Positions 8,070 through 17,233 of a stretch of 64,000 nt of DNA are shown in pieces. The translations under genes and the position numbers were made by a program. Positions within the stretch are counted from its first letter, which is position 1, and each line of letters opens with the position of its first letter. This DNA comes from Bradyrhizobium sp. Leo170 (lineage in GTDB: Bacteria; Pseudomonadota; Alphaproteobacteria; Rhizobiales; Xanthobacteraceae). Location: contig NZ_PSRR01000009.1 in assembly GCF_004296405.1 (NCBI RefSeq), positions 1 to 64,000 of the forward strand, in the 5' to 3' direction. A model generated the notes under the pieces. The model did not search any database. It was not told where the DNA came from and saw only the letters and a program-made list of their open reading frames with translations.

Positions 8070-8960
8070 TCAGCGCAAGAAGGACCTGCGATCTGCGCGG
8101 ACCGCTGCCGCAACCGCCTCGAGCACCACGCGGACGCGGCGAAGTTGACGGGTATCGTCGTGGACAGACATCCAGTAGCTGCGCGTTGCCTGGAACTTGT
8201 CTCCGAGCAGAAGCTTCAACCCCGGTCGCTCGCGTGCAATATAACGCGGCAGAACGCCGATCGCCGCGCCGCTGACCACCGCGTCGACCTGCGCGATCAC
8301 GCTGCTGGTGCGGATCGTCGGAACGACTTCCACACCGTCACCCAAGTCAAGGAAGTTCAACTGCTGGGTGAAGAGAAGCTCGGGGATGTACCCGACGAAG
8401 ACGTGTTTCCTGAGATCCTGCAGCGACCTCGGACGACCCATCCGCTGGAAGTAGATATCCGAACCATAGAGATCGAGCGTGTAGTCAGTCAGCTTCTGCG
8501 CCGTGACCTGCCCCGTCACCGGCCGGTCGAGCGTGATCGAAATATCGACCTCGCGCGCCGCCAACGAATAGGTCCGCGGCAAGGCGACCAGTTCGATTTC
8601 GAGCTCGGGATGCGCGGCGGACAGCAGGAAGAGCTTCCTGCCGAGATATCCGGCCCCAAGGCCTTCCGGAGCACCGATCCGGACGCGTCCATTCACCAGC
8701 GACTGCGCATCGGCCAGTCCGGCGATGTCGCGCAAGATGATCGATTCCAGTTCCTCCGTGATTTCAGCGAGCCGGCGGCCATGCTCGGTCACCGCCGTCC
8801 GCCGCCCCGCCCTCTCGACCAGCGGCATCCCGACCGACCGCTCGAGCCGGAGGACACGACGTCCGACCGTTGAATCGTCGATGCCGAGCAGTTTCGCGGC
8901 CTCGGACATCCGGCCGCTGCGCGTTACCTGGAGAAAGATTCGCAGATCATCCCAATCCAT
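8070..8960 (-). CDS. LysR-family transcriptional regulator
   Basis: A 296-residue LysR protein. The winged helix-turn-helix is at about residues 1-60 (MDWDDLRIFLQVTRSGRMSEAAKLLGIDDSTVGRRV), followed by a linker helix and a substrate-binding domain. The ATG at 8960 gives the standard N-terminus. It diverges from the broken GMC oxidoreductase gene across about 100 bases, the usual arrangement for a LysR protein controlling its neighbour. About 200 bases downstream of it the amiCR-urt genes begin on the same strand. The effector is unknown. Confidence 0.85.
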   Translation of the reverse strand: MDWDDLRIFLQVTRSGRMSEAAKLLGIDDSTVGRRVLRLERSVGMPLVERAGRRTAVTEHGRRLAEITEELESIILRDIAGLADAQSLVNGRVRIGAPEGLGAGYLGRKLFLLSAAHPELEIELVALPRTYSLAAREVDISITLDRPVTGQVTAQKLTDYTLDLYGSDIYFQRMGRPRSLQDLRKHVFVGYIPELLFTQQLNFLDLGDGVEVVPTIRTSSVIAQVDAVVSGAAIGVLPRYIARERPGLKLLLGDKFQATRSYWMSVHDDTRQLRRVRVVLEAVAAAVRADRRSFLR

Positions 8961-9062
8961 TCGAGCTTCTCGCATTTTTGCAAATAGACGTCGCAGTTTC
9001 GGGCATTGAGAGCATAAATCCGCCATGCCATCCAGCGGCAACACTGCGCGGAGAGAAACCTG

Positions 9063-10692
9063 ATGCCGATCGAGGGGGATTTTGACTATGTGGTTGTCGG
9101 TGCAGGCACCGCAGGCTGCATCGTCGCGAGCCGGCTTTCCGAAGACCCGCGCAACGGCGTCCTTCTGCTCGAAGCCGGTGGGAGGGACAACTGGATCTGG
9201 TTTCACATTCCGGTCGGCTATCTGTTTGCCATCGGAAATCCGCGCGCCGACTGGATGTTCAAGACTGACTCTGAGCCGGGATTGAACGGACGCGAGCTGG
9301 CCTATCCCCGCGGCAAGGTGATCGGCGGCTCGTCCGCGATCAATGCGATGATCTCGATGCGAGGTCAGGCCGCGGACTATGACGGATGGCGCCAGATCGG
9401 ACTGACGGGCTGGGGCTGGGATGATGTCCTGTCGGAATTTCGCAATCTCGAAGACCACTTCATGGGCGCGAGCGACCTCCATGGCGCGGGCGGCGGTTGG
9501 CGGATCGAGCCTCCACGCGTGTCATGGCCGGTTCTCGATGCCGTGGCAACGGCCGCTCAGGAGATGGGCATTCCGCGCAGTCTGGATTTCAACACCGGAG
9601 ACAACGAAGGTGTAGGCTACTTCCACGTCAACCAGAAGCGCGGCCGACGGTGGTCTTCGGCGCGAGGTTTTCTGAAGCCGGCCTTGAGCCGCCCAAACCT
9701 CCGCCTCCAGACCAATGTTTGTGTGGACCGGCTCCGCTTCGAAAACCGCCGTGTGACCGGCCTGCATCTGGTCCGAGACGGTCAATCCGTCGAGGTCGAT
9801 GCCAAGCGGGAAGTCATCCTGTGTGCCGGCGCGATCGGCTCCGTGCAGATCTTGCATCGCTCCGGCGTGGGGCCAGCGGACTGGCTTCGCCCGTTGGGTG
9901 TCGACATTGCACTTGATAGTCAGGGCATCGGACGAAACCTGCAGGATCATCTTCAGCAGCGCGCGATCTACAAGGTCAGCGGCATTCGCACGTTAAACGA
10001 AACGTACCATTCGCTTAGCCGCCGCGCCCTCATGGGACTCGACTACATCTTTCGCCGGCGCGGCCCGCTCACCATGGCGCCTTCACAGCTCGGCATCTTC
10101 ACCCGATCGAGCCCCACGCATGAGAGAGCCAATATCCAGTTTCATATCCAGCCTCTCTCGCTCGACAAGTTCGGCGAACCACTGCACCGCTTTCCTGCGA
10201 TCACGGTCGCCGCCTGCAATCTTCGGCCGACATCACGGGGGCACGGTCCGGATCGAGTCCAGCAGCCCCAATGCCCCGCCACGCATCGCGCCAAACTATC
10301 TTGCCACGCCCGAGGACCGGCTCGTCGCGGCGGATGCCATTCGGGTCACCCGCACGCTGATGCGACAGCCGGCGGTCGCTCCCTACGCGCCCGAGGAATT
10401 TTTGCCCGGTCCGCACGTCGTCGACGACGACGCGTCACTCGCACACGCTGCCGGCAATATCGGGACCACCATCTTCCATCCGGTCGGCACCATCAAGATG
10501 GGGCCCGAGGCGGATCCGCTGTCACCGCTTGACGCACGCCTTCGCATGCGAGGCATCGACGGGCTCCGGGTCATCGACGCCTCGATCATGCCGACCATCA
10601 CATCGGGAAATACCAATACTCCAACCGCAATGATCGCGCGCAGGGGCGCCGGCATGGTGCTGGACGACGCGCATCGATCCCGCATCGCTTAG
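9063..10692 (+). pseudogene. GMC-family FAD oxidoreductase, frameshifted
   Basis: A choline-dehydrogenase-like flavoenzyme split over two frames. The first covers the FAD-binding VVVGAGTAGCIVASRLS motif (residues 10-26), PRGKVIGGSSAINAM and most of the substrate domain, up to about base 10240. There a run of five G appears one base too long and the frame moves. The second frame carries the rest (GTVRIESSSPNAPPRIAPNY, then the active-site region IFHPVGTIKMG and the [12 protein letters not shown] end) to the stop at 10692. Removing one G would restore a normal enzyme of about 540 residues, so it is either a recent mutation or a sequence error. It precedes the aldehyde dehydrogenase gene by about 30 bases; an alcohol-to-aldehyde-to-acyl-CoA sequence is plausible. 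Confidence 0.82.
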
Positions 10693-10724
10693 CTGCCATT
10701 CGTTTCATCGAGGAGACTCCGCAA

Positions 10725-12220
10725 ATGACCCATTCCGTTCCGCATTTCATCAATGGCGCCCCGGTCGGGTCTTTGCACGGCCGTGCCGCACCGATATACA
10801 ATCCTGCGACAGGCGAGCAATCAGGGACCGTGCCGCTGTCCAGCGCCGACGAGGTCTCTTCAGCCGTTGCGTCCGCACGGACCGCCTTTCCCGACTGGGC
10901 CAAGTCCCCGCCGCTGCGGCGTGCGCGCATCCTCAATCGTTTCCTCCGTATCCTCGAGGACCGACTCGATGAGCTCGCGGCCGTGATCACGTCGGAGCAC
11001 GGCAAGGTTTTTTCCGACGCAAAGGGGGAAGTGCAACGTGGAGCGGAGGTCGTGGAGTTTGCCACCGGCGCGCCGCAGCTTCTGAAAGGCGAAATCACCG
11101 AGAACGTCGGTACGCGTGTGGATAGCCATTCGTTGCGCCAGCCGCTCGGAGTCGTCGCGGGCATCACACCATTCAATTTTCCGGCGATGGTTCCGATGTG
11201 GATGTTTCCGGTGGCACTGGCCTGCGGCAACACATTCATCTTGAAACCCTCCGAGAAGGTTCCCTCCGCATCCATCCTGCTGGCGCGATGGTTGCAAGAG
11301 GCCGGGCTGCCGGACGGCGTGTTCAACCTCATTCACGGCGACAAGCAAGCGGTCGACGCGCTGTTGACGCATCCTGATGTCGCAGCGGTCAGCTTCGTTG
11401 GCTCGACACCCGTCGCACGATCGATCTACGAGACCGCAACTCGGCACGGAAAGCGCTGCCAGGCCCTGGGCGGCGCAAAGAATCATATGATCATCATGCC
11501 GGATGCAGACATGGACCAGGCTGTAGACGCGCTCATGGGTGCGGCCTATGGCTCGGCCGGCGAACGCTGTATGGCGATTTCGGTAGCGGTCCCTGTCGGT
11601 GAGACGACGGCAAGGACCTTGATCGAAAAGCTGGTACCTCGGATTCATGCATCGAACATTGGTCCAGGCATGGACCCGAAGAGCGAGATGGGCCCGCTTG
11701 TCAGCCAGCAACATCGCGACAAGGTGCGAGGATACATTGATGCCGGCGTCGCCGAAGGTGCGACGCTGCTGGTGGACGGTCGTGAATTTCGGCGCCAAGG
11801 TTACGAGAATGGCTACTTCACAGGCGGCACACTGTTCGATCGCGTCACACCCGACATGACGATCTACCGGGAAGAGATCTTCGGACCGGTCCTCGCGGTC
11901 GTACGCGCCTCGTCTTATGACGAGGCCGCCGCCCTGATCAACGCGCACCAGTTCGGCAATGGCACCGCGATCTTTACGCGCGACGGCGATGCGGCCCGCG
12001 AGTTCGCGAGATCCAGGTTGGCATGGTGGGCATCAATGTGCCGATTCCCGTTCCGATGGCTTTCCATTCCTTCGGCGGCTGGAAAGCCTCCTTGTTTGGC
12101 GATCACCATATGCACGGACCGGAAGGCGTCCGATTTTATACCAGATTGAAGACAATTACGACGCGGTGGCCGACGGGTATTCGCACCGGCGCGGAGTACG
12201 TGATGCCAACGATGGGATGA
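10725..12220 (+). pseudogene. mmsA: Methylmalonate-semialdehyde/acylating aldehyde dehydrogenase, frameshifted
   Basis: The sequence follows the MmsA family (CoA-acylating aldehyde dehydrogenase) throughout: [20 protein letters not shown], the ALGGAKNH region and the catalytic cysteine in [11 protein letters not shown]. Near base 12010 one base seems to be missing and the conserved end continues in another frame ([38 protein letters not shown]) to the stop at 12220. Repairing the frame gives the usual length of just under 500 residues. As it stands the protein would lose its conserved C-terminus. It probably oxidises a semialdehyde or short aldehyde to acyl-CoA, which fits the ethanolamine ammonia-lyase genes that face it. 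Confidence 0.82.
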
Positions 12221-12314
12221 AAGGCAAGCGACCGGATACCCCTGCTGCCAAGACATGCGCGGTAGGGAAGGGTGACCGCCCTTCCCCACACGAACCAGCA
12301 TGCGGCGAATACAC

Positions 12315-13130
12315 CTATAGTGCACGATGCGGAAGGCGCGCGCCCCCTGCAACGTCCGCGACCGCTTCTCGGCAATAAGTCTCTAGGGCATTCTTCAATC
12401 CAACTCCGCTAATGCCCGTTTTGAGCATATCCGCCACTAACGACGCCACACCGTCCGCCGCGTTGTCGATTCCGAGCCCACCGGCACGGATGTTCGAGAT
12501 GCAATTCCTCCGCGAATCGGGCGTACCCGACTGCGGCGAATAGGTGACATAGACCCCGGCGCTGTCGGCCGCCGAGAGGCCGGGACGCTCTCCGATCACC
12601 ATGATGCAGATCTGCGCACGAAGCGTTTCCGCGATGGGATCGCCAAGCGCCACGCGCGCCTGCGATGTCAACACCAGAGGTGCAATTGAAAGCCGTCGTG
12701 CCAAAAGACGTTCGACGATGGCGCGGACCAGGGGCACGGCGTTGGCGTCGATGGCGTTGGCCGACAATCCGTCCGCCACGATGATCACGATGTCGGCGCC
12801 TGACCTCATGCCGGCAAGGCGCTTCGCCGCCTCCGTCGAGAGTTTCCGGCCGAGATCTGGACGACGGACATAGGTGGCGCGGTCGATGGCCTGGCTTTCG
12901 ACCTCGACGATGCCGAGCTTCAACTCGCCCAACGCAGCCCGCAACGAAGCCCAATTGACCTCGGACCAGACTGCCTGCCGCGCTCGCGCGTGATCGAGCA
13001 GGAACGACTGCGCTGCCCGCGTCGGCACCCCCGCGCCGAACCGGCCGAGACGCACCCGCGCGTCGGTCATCTGGCGAAGATCGAATGACGCCGCGGCTGT
13101 TCCTTCGCGTTCATCCTTCATGTCAGGCAC
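12315..13130 (-). CDS. eutC: Ethanolamine ammonia-lyase small subunit EutC
   Basis: A 271-residue light chain of the adenosylcobalamin-dependent ammonia-lyase. Family motifs include RLGRFGAGVPTRAAQSFLLDHARARQAVW near the start, VADGLSANAID, MVIGERPGLSAADSAGVYVTY and RNCISNIRAGGLGI. Its start overlaps the eutB stop by 8 bases, so the subunits are translationally coupled. With EutB it converts ethanolamine to acetaldehyde and ammonia. No microcompartment shell gene, eutA reactivase or eutH is in the window. It is the last gene of a long minus-strand operon. Confidence 0.92.
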   Translation of the reverse strand: MPDMKDEREGTAAASFDLRQMTDARVRLGRFGAGVPTRAAQSFLLDHARARQAVWSEVNWASLRAALGELKLGIVEVESQAIDRATYVRRPDLGRKLSTEAAKRLAGMRSGADIVIIVADGLSANAIDANAVPLVRAIVERLLARRLSIAPLVLTSQARVALGDPIAETLRAQICIMVIGERPGLSAADSAGVYVTYSPQSGTPDSRRNCISNIRAGGLGIDNAADGVASLVADMLKTGISGVGLKNALETYCREAVADVAGGARLPHRAL

Positions 13131-14514
13131 CAGGTAGCCGTGCGTTCGCCATGTAGTTCGCGAGTCGCGGCACCTCCTCCAGAAGACGGCCAGCCCGATC
13201 GGTCAACCCGATCTCCACGAGCCATCGCTCGAACTCCGGCGCGGGCGGCCGCTTCAGCGTTTCACGGCAATAGACAGCGTCGTGGTGTGCGAGCGACTGG
13301 TAATTCAGCATCACGTCATCTGAGCCGGGCACAGTGATGACGAAATTGACGTTGGCCGCGCAGAGCAGCGTCAGCAGCGCATCCATATCTTCCTGGTCTG
13401 CATCGGCATGATTGGTGTAGCAGACGTCCACACCCATTGGCAGGCCGAGCAGCTTGCCGCAGAAGTGATCCTCGAGGCCTGCGCGAATGATCTGCTTGCC
13501 GTTGAACAGATATTCCGGTCCGATGAATCCGACCACGGTGTTGATGAGCAGCGGGCTGAACTCGCGCGCGACAGCATAGGCCCGGACTTCCATCGTCTGC
13601 TGATCGACGCCGAAATTTGCTTCCGCCGAGAGCGCTGCGCCCTGCCCGGTCTCAAAATACATCAGATTGGCATCGGCCGGACCCCGGTGGAGGCCGCGCA
13701 CGGCTTCATGGGCCTCCTTCAGCAAAGCGAGGCTGACGCCGAATCCCTCATTGGCCTTCTGCGATCCAGCGATCGACTGGAACACAAGATCGACAGGCGC
13801 ATCGGCCATGACGGCTTTCAGGGCCGTCGTCACGTGCCCCAGGCAGCAGGTTTGCGTCGGAATCGACAGGCGACTACGCAAATCGTCCAGCAGAGAGACG
13901 ATACGGACATAGTCATCCACCGTATCCGTCGCCGGATTGACCCCGATCACCGCATCGCCTGATCCCATCAGCAATCCGTCGATGGCCGAAGCGGCAATGC
14001 CATAGGAATCATCGGTCGGGTGGTTCGGCTGATTGCGCGTCGAAAGCCGTCCCTTGAGCCCGATCGTCGAGCGGAATGTCGTAACCACTTCCCGCTTGGA
14101 CGCCACCGAGATCAGATCCTGCAACCGCATGATCTTCGAGACCGCAGCCACCATCTCGGGCGTCAGGCCGGGCGCCACCGCTTCAAGCTGCCTCTGGCCT
14201 GTCTCCGGCTTGAGCAGCCATTCGCGAAATTCACCGACAGTGAGCGATGAAACGATCGCAAAGGCGATCGGGTCATGGCGATCCATGATCAGGCGCGAGA
14301 CGTCGTCGGTGTCGGCCGGAATCAGCTCCTCGGCCAGGAAGGTCTTGAGCGGCAAATCGGCGAGCGCCATCTGGGCCGCGAGCCGTTCGACCGGACCGTC
14401 CGCGGCGATGCCGGCAAGCTGATCGCCCGACCGCTCGGGCGTCGCCTTGGCCATCAGATCCTTGAGGTCGGCAAAGCCGAAGACGGTTCCTTCGATGGTT
14501 GTCTTGTACGGCAT
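13123..14514 (-). CDS. eutB: Ethanolamine ammonia-lyase large subunit EutB
   Basis: A 463-residue TIM-barrel catalytic subunit of the usual length. Conserved stretches include GLKGRLSTRNQPNHPTDDS, MGSGDAVIGVNPATDT, FQSIAGSQKANEGFG, MYFETGQGAALSAEANFGVDQQT and YTNHADADQEDMDALL. It binds ethanolamine and adenosylcobalamin and does the radical deamination. It is placed 9 bases after the IMPase-like phosphatase gene and overlaps eutC, unlike classical eut operons, where eutB lies among eutA and shell genes. Substrate could be a related 2-amino alcohol such as 2-aminopropanol, which this family also accepts. Confidence 0.93.
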   Translation of the reverse strand: MPYKTTIEGTVFGFADLKDLMAKATPERSGDQLAGIAADGPVERLAAQMALADLPLKTFLAEELIPADTDDVSRLIMDRHDPIAFAIVSSLTVGEFREWLLKPETGQRQLEAVAPGLTPEMVAAVSKIMRLQDLISVASKREVVTTFRSTIGLKGRLSTRNQPNHPTDDSYGIAASAIDGLLMGSGDAVIGVNPATDTVDDYVRIVSLLDDLRSRLSIPTQTCCLGHVTTALKAVMADAPVDLVFQSIAGSQKANEGFGVSLALLKEAHEAVRGLHRGPADANLMYFETGQGAALSAEANFGVDQQTMEVRAYAVAREFSPLLINTVVGFIGPEYLFNGKQIIRAGLEDHFCGKLLGLPMGVDVCYTNHADADQEDMDALLTLLCAANVNFVITVPGSDDVMLNYQSLAHHDAVYCRETLKRPPAPEFERWLVEIGLTDRAGRLLEEVPRLANYMANARLPGA

Positions 14515-14523
14515 GATCGGTGG

Positions 14524-15312
14524 CTACCCGTTGATCAAGGCCAGCGCTTCGGCATGAAGTCGCGGCGTTGCCGTCGCCAAGACGCGTCCTTCCGAGCGAA
14601 TTGAAAGCGGACATCCGTCCCAATCGGTGATGCAGCCGCCCGCGCCCTGCACGATCGGAACCAGGGCCATGTAGTCATATGGCTGAAGCCCCGTTTCGAG
14701 AACGATGTCGCAGTGTCCCGACGCAAGCAGACCATAGATGTAACAGTCTCCGCCAAAACGGCGCAGTCTGGCGGCTCGCGAAAGCCGCTCGAATGCCACC
14801 ATCTCGCTGTTGCGGAACATGTCGGGCGATGTCGTGTAAAAGCGCGCGTCCACGACACGCTCGCAGGCGCTGGTCCGCGCCGATCCACTGCCGAACAGCG
14901 CGAGACCAGGCTTTGCCGCCCACCGTTCGCCTGTAAAGGGAACGTCGATCAGGCCGCAGAACGGTTGCTCCTGATAGGTCAGCGCGATCAGCGTGCCGAA
15001 CAAGGGAAAGCCGCTGATAAAGCTCTTGGTGCCGTCGATCGGGTCGACGATCCAGGTGAACGCACCGCCGGGCTTGCGTCCGATCTCCTCACCGATGATG
15101 CCATGCTCCGGAAAGCGTGCCTGGATTCGTTCCCTGAGGCGCAACTCGACCAATCTATCAGCAATCGTCACCGGGCTGGTATCGGACTTGGCGACGACGT
15201 CCAGCGGCGTGCGGAAATAGGACAGCACGATGGGCCTGACCGAATCTGCGAGCTCGGCAGCGAATGACAGGTAGACGTCGGCATCGTCTGCCGTGACGGC
15301 CTGTTGAGCCAT
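14524..15312 (-). CDS. Inositol-monophosphatase-family phosphatase (HisN-like)
   Basis: A 262-residue magnesium-dependent phosphatase of the IMPase fold. The metal-binding motifs are GIIGEEIG near residue 75 and WIVDPIDGTKSFISGFPLFG near 90-108; the late motif is GLQPYDYMALVPIVQGAGG. It resembles histidinol-phosphatase HisN most, but it sits away from histidine genes, inside a kinase/ammonia-lyase operon, so a phosphorylated amino alcohol is a plausible substrate. Its ATG overlaps the stop of the upstream kinase gene (TAATG). The exact substrate cannot be read from sequence. Confidence 0.8.
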   Translation of the reverse strand: MAQQAVTADDADVYLSFAAELADSVRPIVLSYFRTPLDVVAKSDTSPVTIADRLVELRLRERIQARFPEHGIIGEEIGRKPGGAFTWIVDPIDGTKSFISGFPLFGTLIALTYQEQPFCGLIDVPFTGERWAAKPGLALFGSGSARTSACERVVDARFYTTSPDMFRNSEMVAFERLSRAARLRRFGGDCYIYGLLASGHCDIVLETGLQPYDYMALVPIVQGAGGCITDWDGCPLSIRSEGRVLATATPRLHAEALALING

Positions 15313-16247
15313 TACAGCGCTTTCAGGAACAGCGGCCATCGCGGATCGTGGATGATGGAGCGCGCCCGCATGTGTTTCCATATGCCGTATTTGTAGAAGT
15401 CGAAGTCCAACGTCGAGAGCCGGTTCTGCACCATCGCCCAGGTGCTCCACTTGATGTCGGCGAGTGCCTTGTGGACAATGAAGCGCGCGTGCCATCGCTT
15501 GTCGTATCGGCCGAAATACGCCTCGATGATCTCCTGCTCGACATCTTCCGGGAAGAAGTGCTCGCCGCTCCAGATCGCGAGGTCGTAGAGCCGCTCGTTG
15601 TTGGATGCATATTCGAAGTCGATCAGCTTGATCGAACCGTCCTCGCCGACCAGGAAGTTTCCAGGCATCGGATCGTTGAAGCAGGGAACGAGGTCGAGCC
15701 CGGCGGCCTCGAGCGCTGCACGCGCCTGTTGATATTGGCGGTAGAGCCAGGCATGATCCTCGGGCCAATGTCCGCCGAGTTGCCTCACCTGCTCGTAGTG
15801 CTCCTCGATCATGTCGAACACGGTCTTGGTCAGCGGCAGTGGCGAAGCCGCGTGGAGGCGGCGATAGATCTGCACCACGTTGGCACGAAAGGCCGGATCG
15901 ACGAAGTCGCGATGGGTCGACGCCCGCCGGTCAGCGAGAAATTCGGAGACCTCGATGTCGAGATGGTCGAGGAAGTCGAAAGTGCGAGGCCCGACACCGA
16001 TCACCTCGGCCTGCCTGCTGGCGGCCCGCGCCGCATTACGATCGATGAACATCTCGGTGCCGCGGCCCGGAATCTTCACGAAATATCCGACGGGATCCTG
16101 CTCGACCGTCACACGGAAATTGGTGTTGCTGATGCCACCGGACACCGGCTGATAAGACAAGCGGCGCCCTTTCCAGGCCTCGACCTGAACGATCGCGGCC
16201 TCGAGAGACCGCTCCGTATCCGACCTGCCGCTACCGACTTCAATCAT
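15312..16247 (-). CDS. Choline/ethanolamine-kinase-like phosphotransferase
   Basis: A 311-residue kinase of the APH/choline-kinase fold. It begins with an N-lobe (SGGISNTNFRVTVE, then YFVKIPGRGTEMFIDR with the ATP-binding lysine) and carries the catalytic loop CFNDPMPGNFLV and the metal-binding IKLIDFEYAS near residues 190-225. NDPMPGN replaces the more common HxDxxxxN, as in choline/ethanolamine kinases. The ATG at 16247 precedes this N-lobe directly. It probably phosphorylates an amino alcohol. It is the second of two adjacent kinase genes and overlaps the phosphatase gene. Confidence 0.78.
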   Translation of the reverse strand: MIEVGSGRSDTERSLEAAIVQVEAWKGRRLSYQPVSGGISNTNFRVTVEQDPVGYFVKIPGRGTEMFIDRNAARAASRQAEVIGVGPRTFDFLDHLDIEVSEFLADRRASTHRDFVDPAFRANVVQIYRRLHAASPLPLTKTVFDMIEEHYEQVRQLGGHWPEDHAWLYRQYQQARAALEAAGLDLVPCFNDPMPGNFLVGEDGSIKLIDFEYASNNERLYDLAIWSGEHFFPEDVEQEIIEAYFGRYDKRWHARFIVHKALADIKWSTWAMVQNRLSTLDFDFYKYGIWKHMRARSIIHDPRWPLFLKAL

Positions 16248-16267
16248 GCCTCTCGTCTCGCTTCGCC

Positions 16268-17233
16268 CTAGAGAGTTCGCAACCGCTGCTCGAAGCCCGG
16301 ATGTCCGAGCAGCATCCGGCAGCGCAGGAACCGCCATTCCGCGTATTTCAGGAACTCCACGCCGCGAAGCGGCGATCGTGCGTGCTGAAGCAGGCTGCGC
16401 AACGCCCAATACAGATCGTCGGCTGCGGCATACAGCCTGCATCGACTGAAGGCCTGCTCGCTGAATCGACCATCATGCATCTCCAGCAGCGGCTTCATCT
16501 GGCTCTCGAACTGGAACAGCTCGTTCATCTGAACACCCAGTTGGTAGTAGGGATCGATGTCGCCGGCCATGTCGAAATCCACCAGCATCATCGCGTTGTC
16601 CGGGCCGAGCATCACGTTTGAGGAATGCGGATCGCCGTGCGCAGGTTTCCGTTCGACCCCGGCCGCGGAGATCGCCTCGCGGATCGCCGTCATCCATGCC
16701 AGCATCCAGCCCGCATCGCCCGGGAGCACGGCTCCTGCCCCTGCGACCAGCGGACAAAGCTCATCGATCCCGTCGAAAACCGACCAGGACCGACCGAATG
16801 GCTCGCCCGCGGCGATCGACTTCTGCATGTCGATGAGCCGGACCATCGCGCCGTCCTGCATCAAGTCGTCGATTTTCGCCGTGCGCCAGCCATTGCCGAG
16901 CCGCGCGAACAGCGCGGCCCTTTCGGCAGGCGCACGCGCGATCGGCTGCGGCGACAGATGAAGCCCATGAAGGCTGCACGCCGCCGAAAACGCCACCTCG
17001 TCGTCGACCAGTTCGGCAACCTCGTCATTTGCGAGCCGAAGGAAGAGCGTTGCATCATTGCCCTCGGGGGCGACGTTGAACGAGGTCGACTCGACGGCAT
17101 GGTAGGACGGCGAGGCCACCGGAAACGTGGAGGCTGCATAGGCCGCTCGCGCGGCATCGATGACCGGCAAGCTCCTGATCGCGCGTTCGGCGCGCTGCTC
17201 GAGGGCCGTCGCCGGATTGCCGAGCGTCTTCAT
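16268..17233 (-). CDS. APH-fold small-molecule kinase
   Basis: A 321-residue phosphotransferase of the aminoglycoside/choline-kinase fold. The Brenner motif is HGDPHSSNVML, followed by MMLVDFDMAGDIDPYYQLG, which supplies the metal-binding aspartate and is typical of choline-kinase-like enzymes. The N-lobe is less conserved. Its ATG overlaps the M20 hydrolase stop (ATGA), and 20 bases separate it from the second kinase gene. The two kinases differ clearly from each other in length and sequence, so they are unlikely to be a recent duplication; they may act on different substrates or as subunits. Antibiotic resistance is unlikely in this context. Confidence 0.75.
   Translation of the reverse strand: MKTLGNPATALEQRAERAIRSLPVIDAARAAYAASTFPVASPSYHAVESTSFNVAPEGNDATLFLRLANDEVAELVDDEVAFSAACSLHGLHLSPQPIARAPAERAALFARLGNGWRTAKIDDLMQDGAMVRLIDMQKSIAAGEPFGRSWSVFDGIDELCPLVAGAGAVLPGDAGWMLAWMTAIREAISAAGVERKPAHGDPHSSNVMLGPDNAMMLVDFDMAGDIDPYYQLGVQMNELFQFESQMKPLLEMHDGRFSEQAFSRCRLYAAADDLYWALRSLLQHARSPLRGVEFLKYAEWRFLRCRMLLGHPGFEQRLRTL

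Noticed and set aside
16268-17233. Aminoglycoside resistance gene
   Set aside because: The kinase fold is shared, but the DFDMAGDIDP motif and the catabolic operon context fit a choline/ethanolamine-type kinase better.
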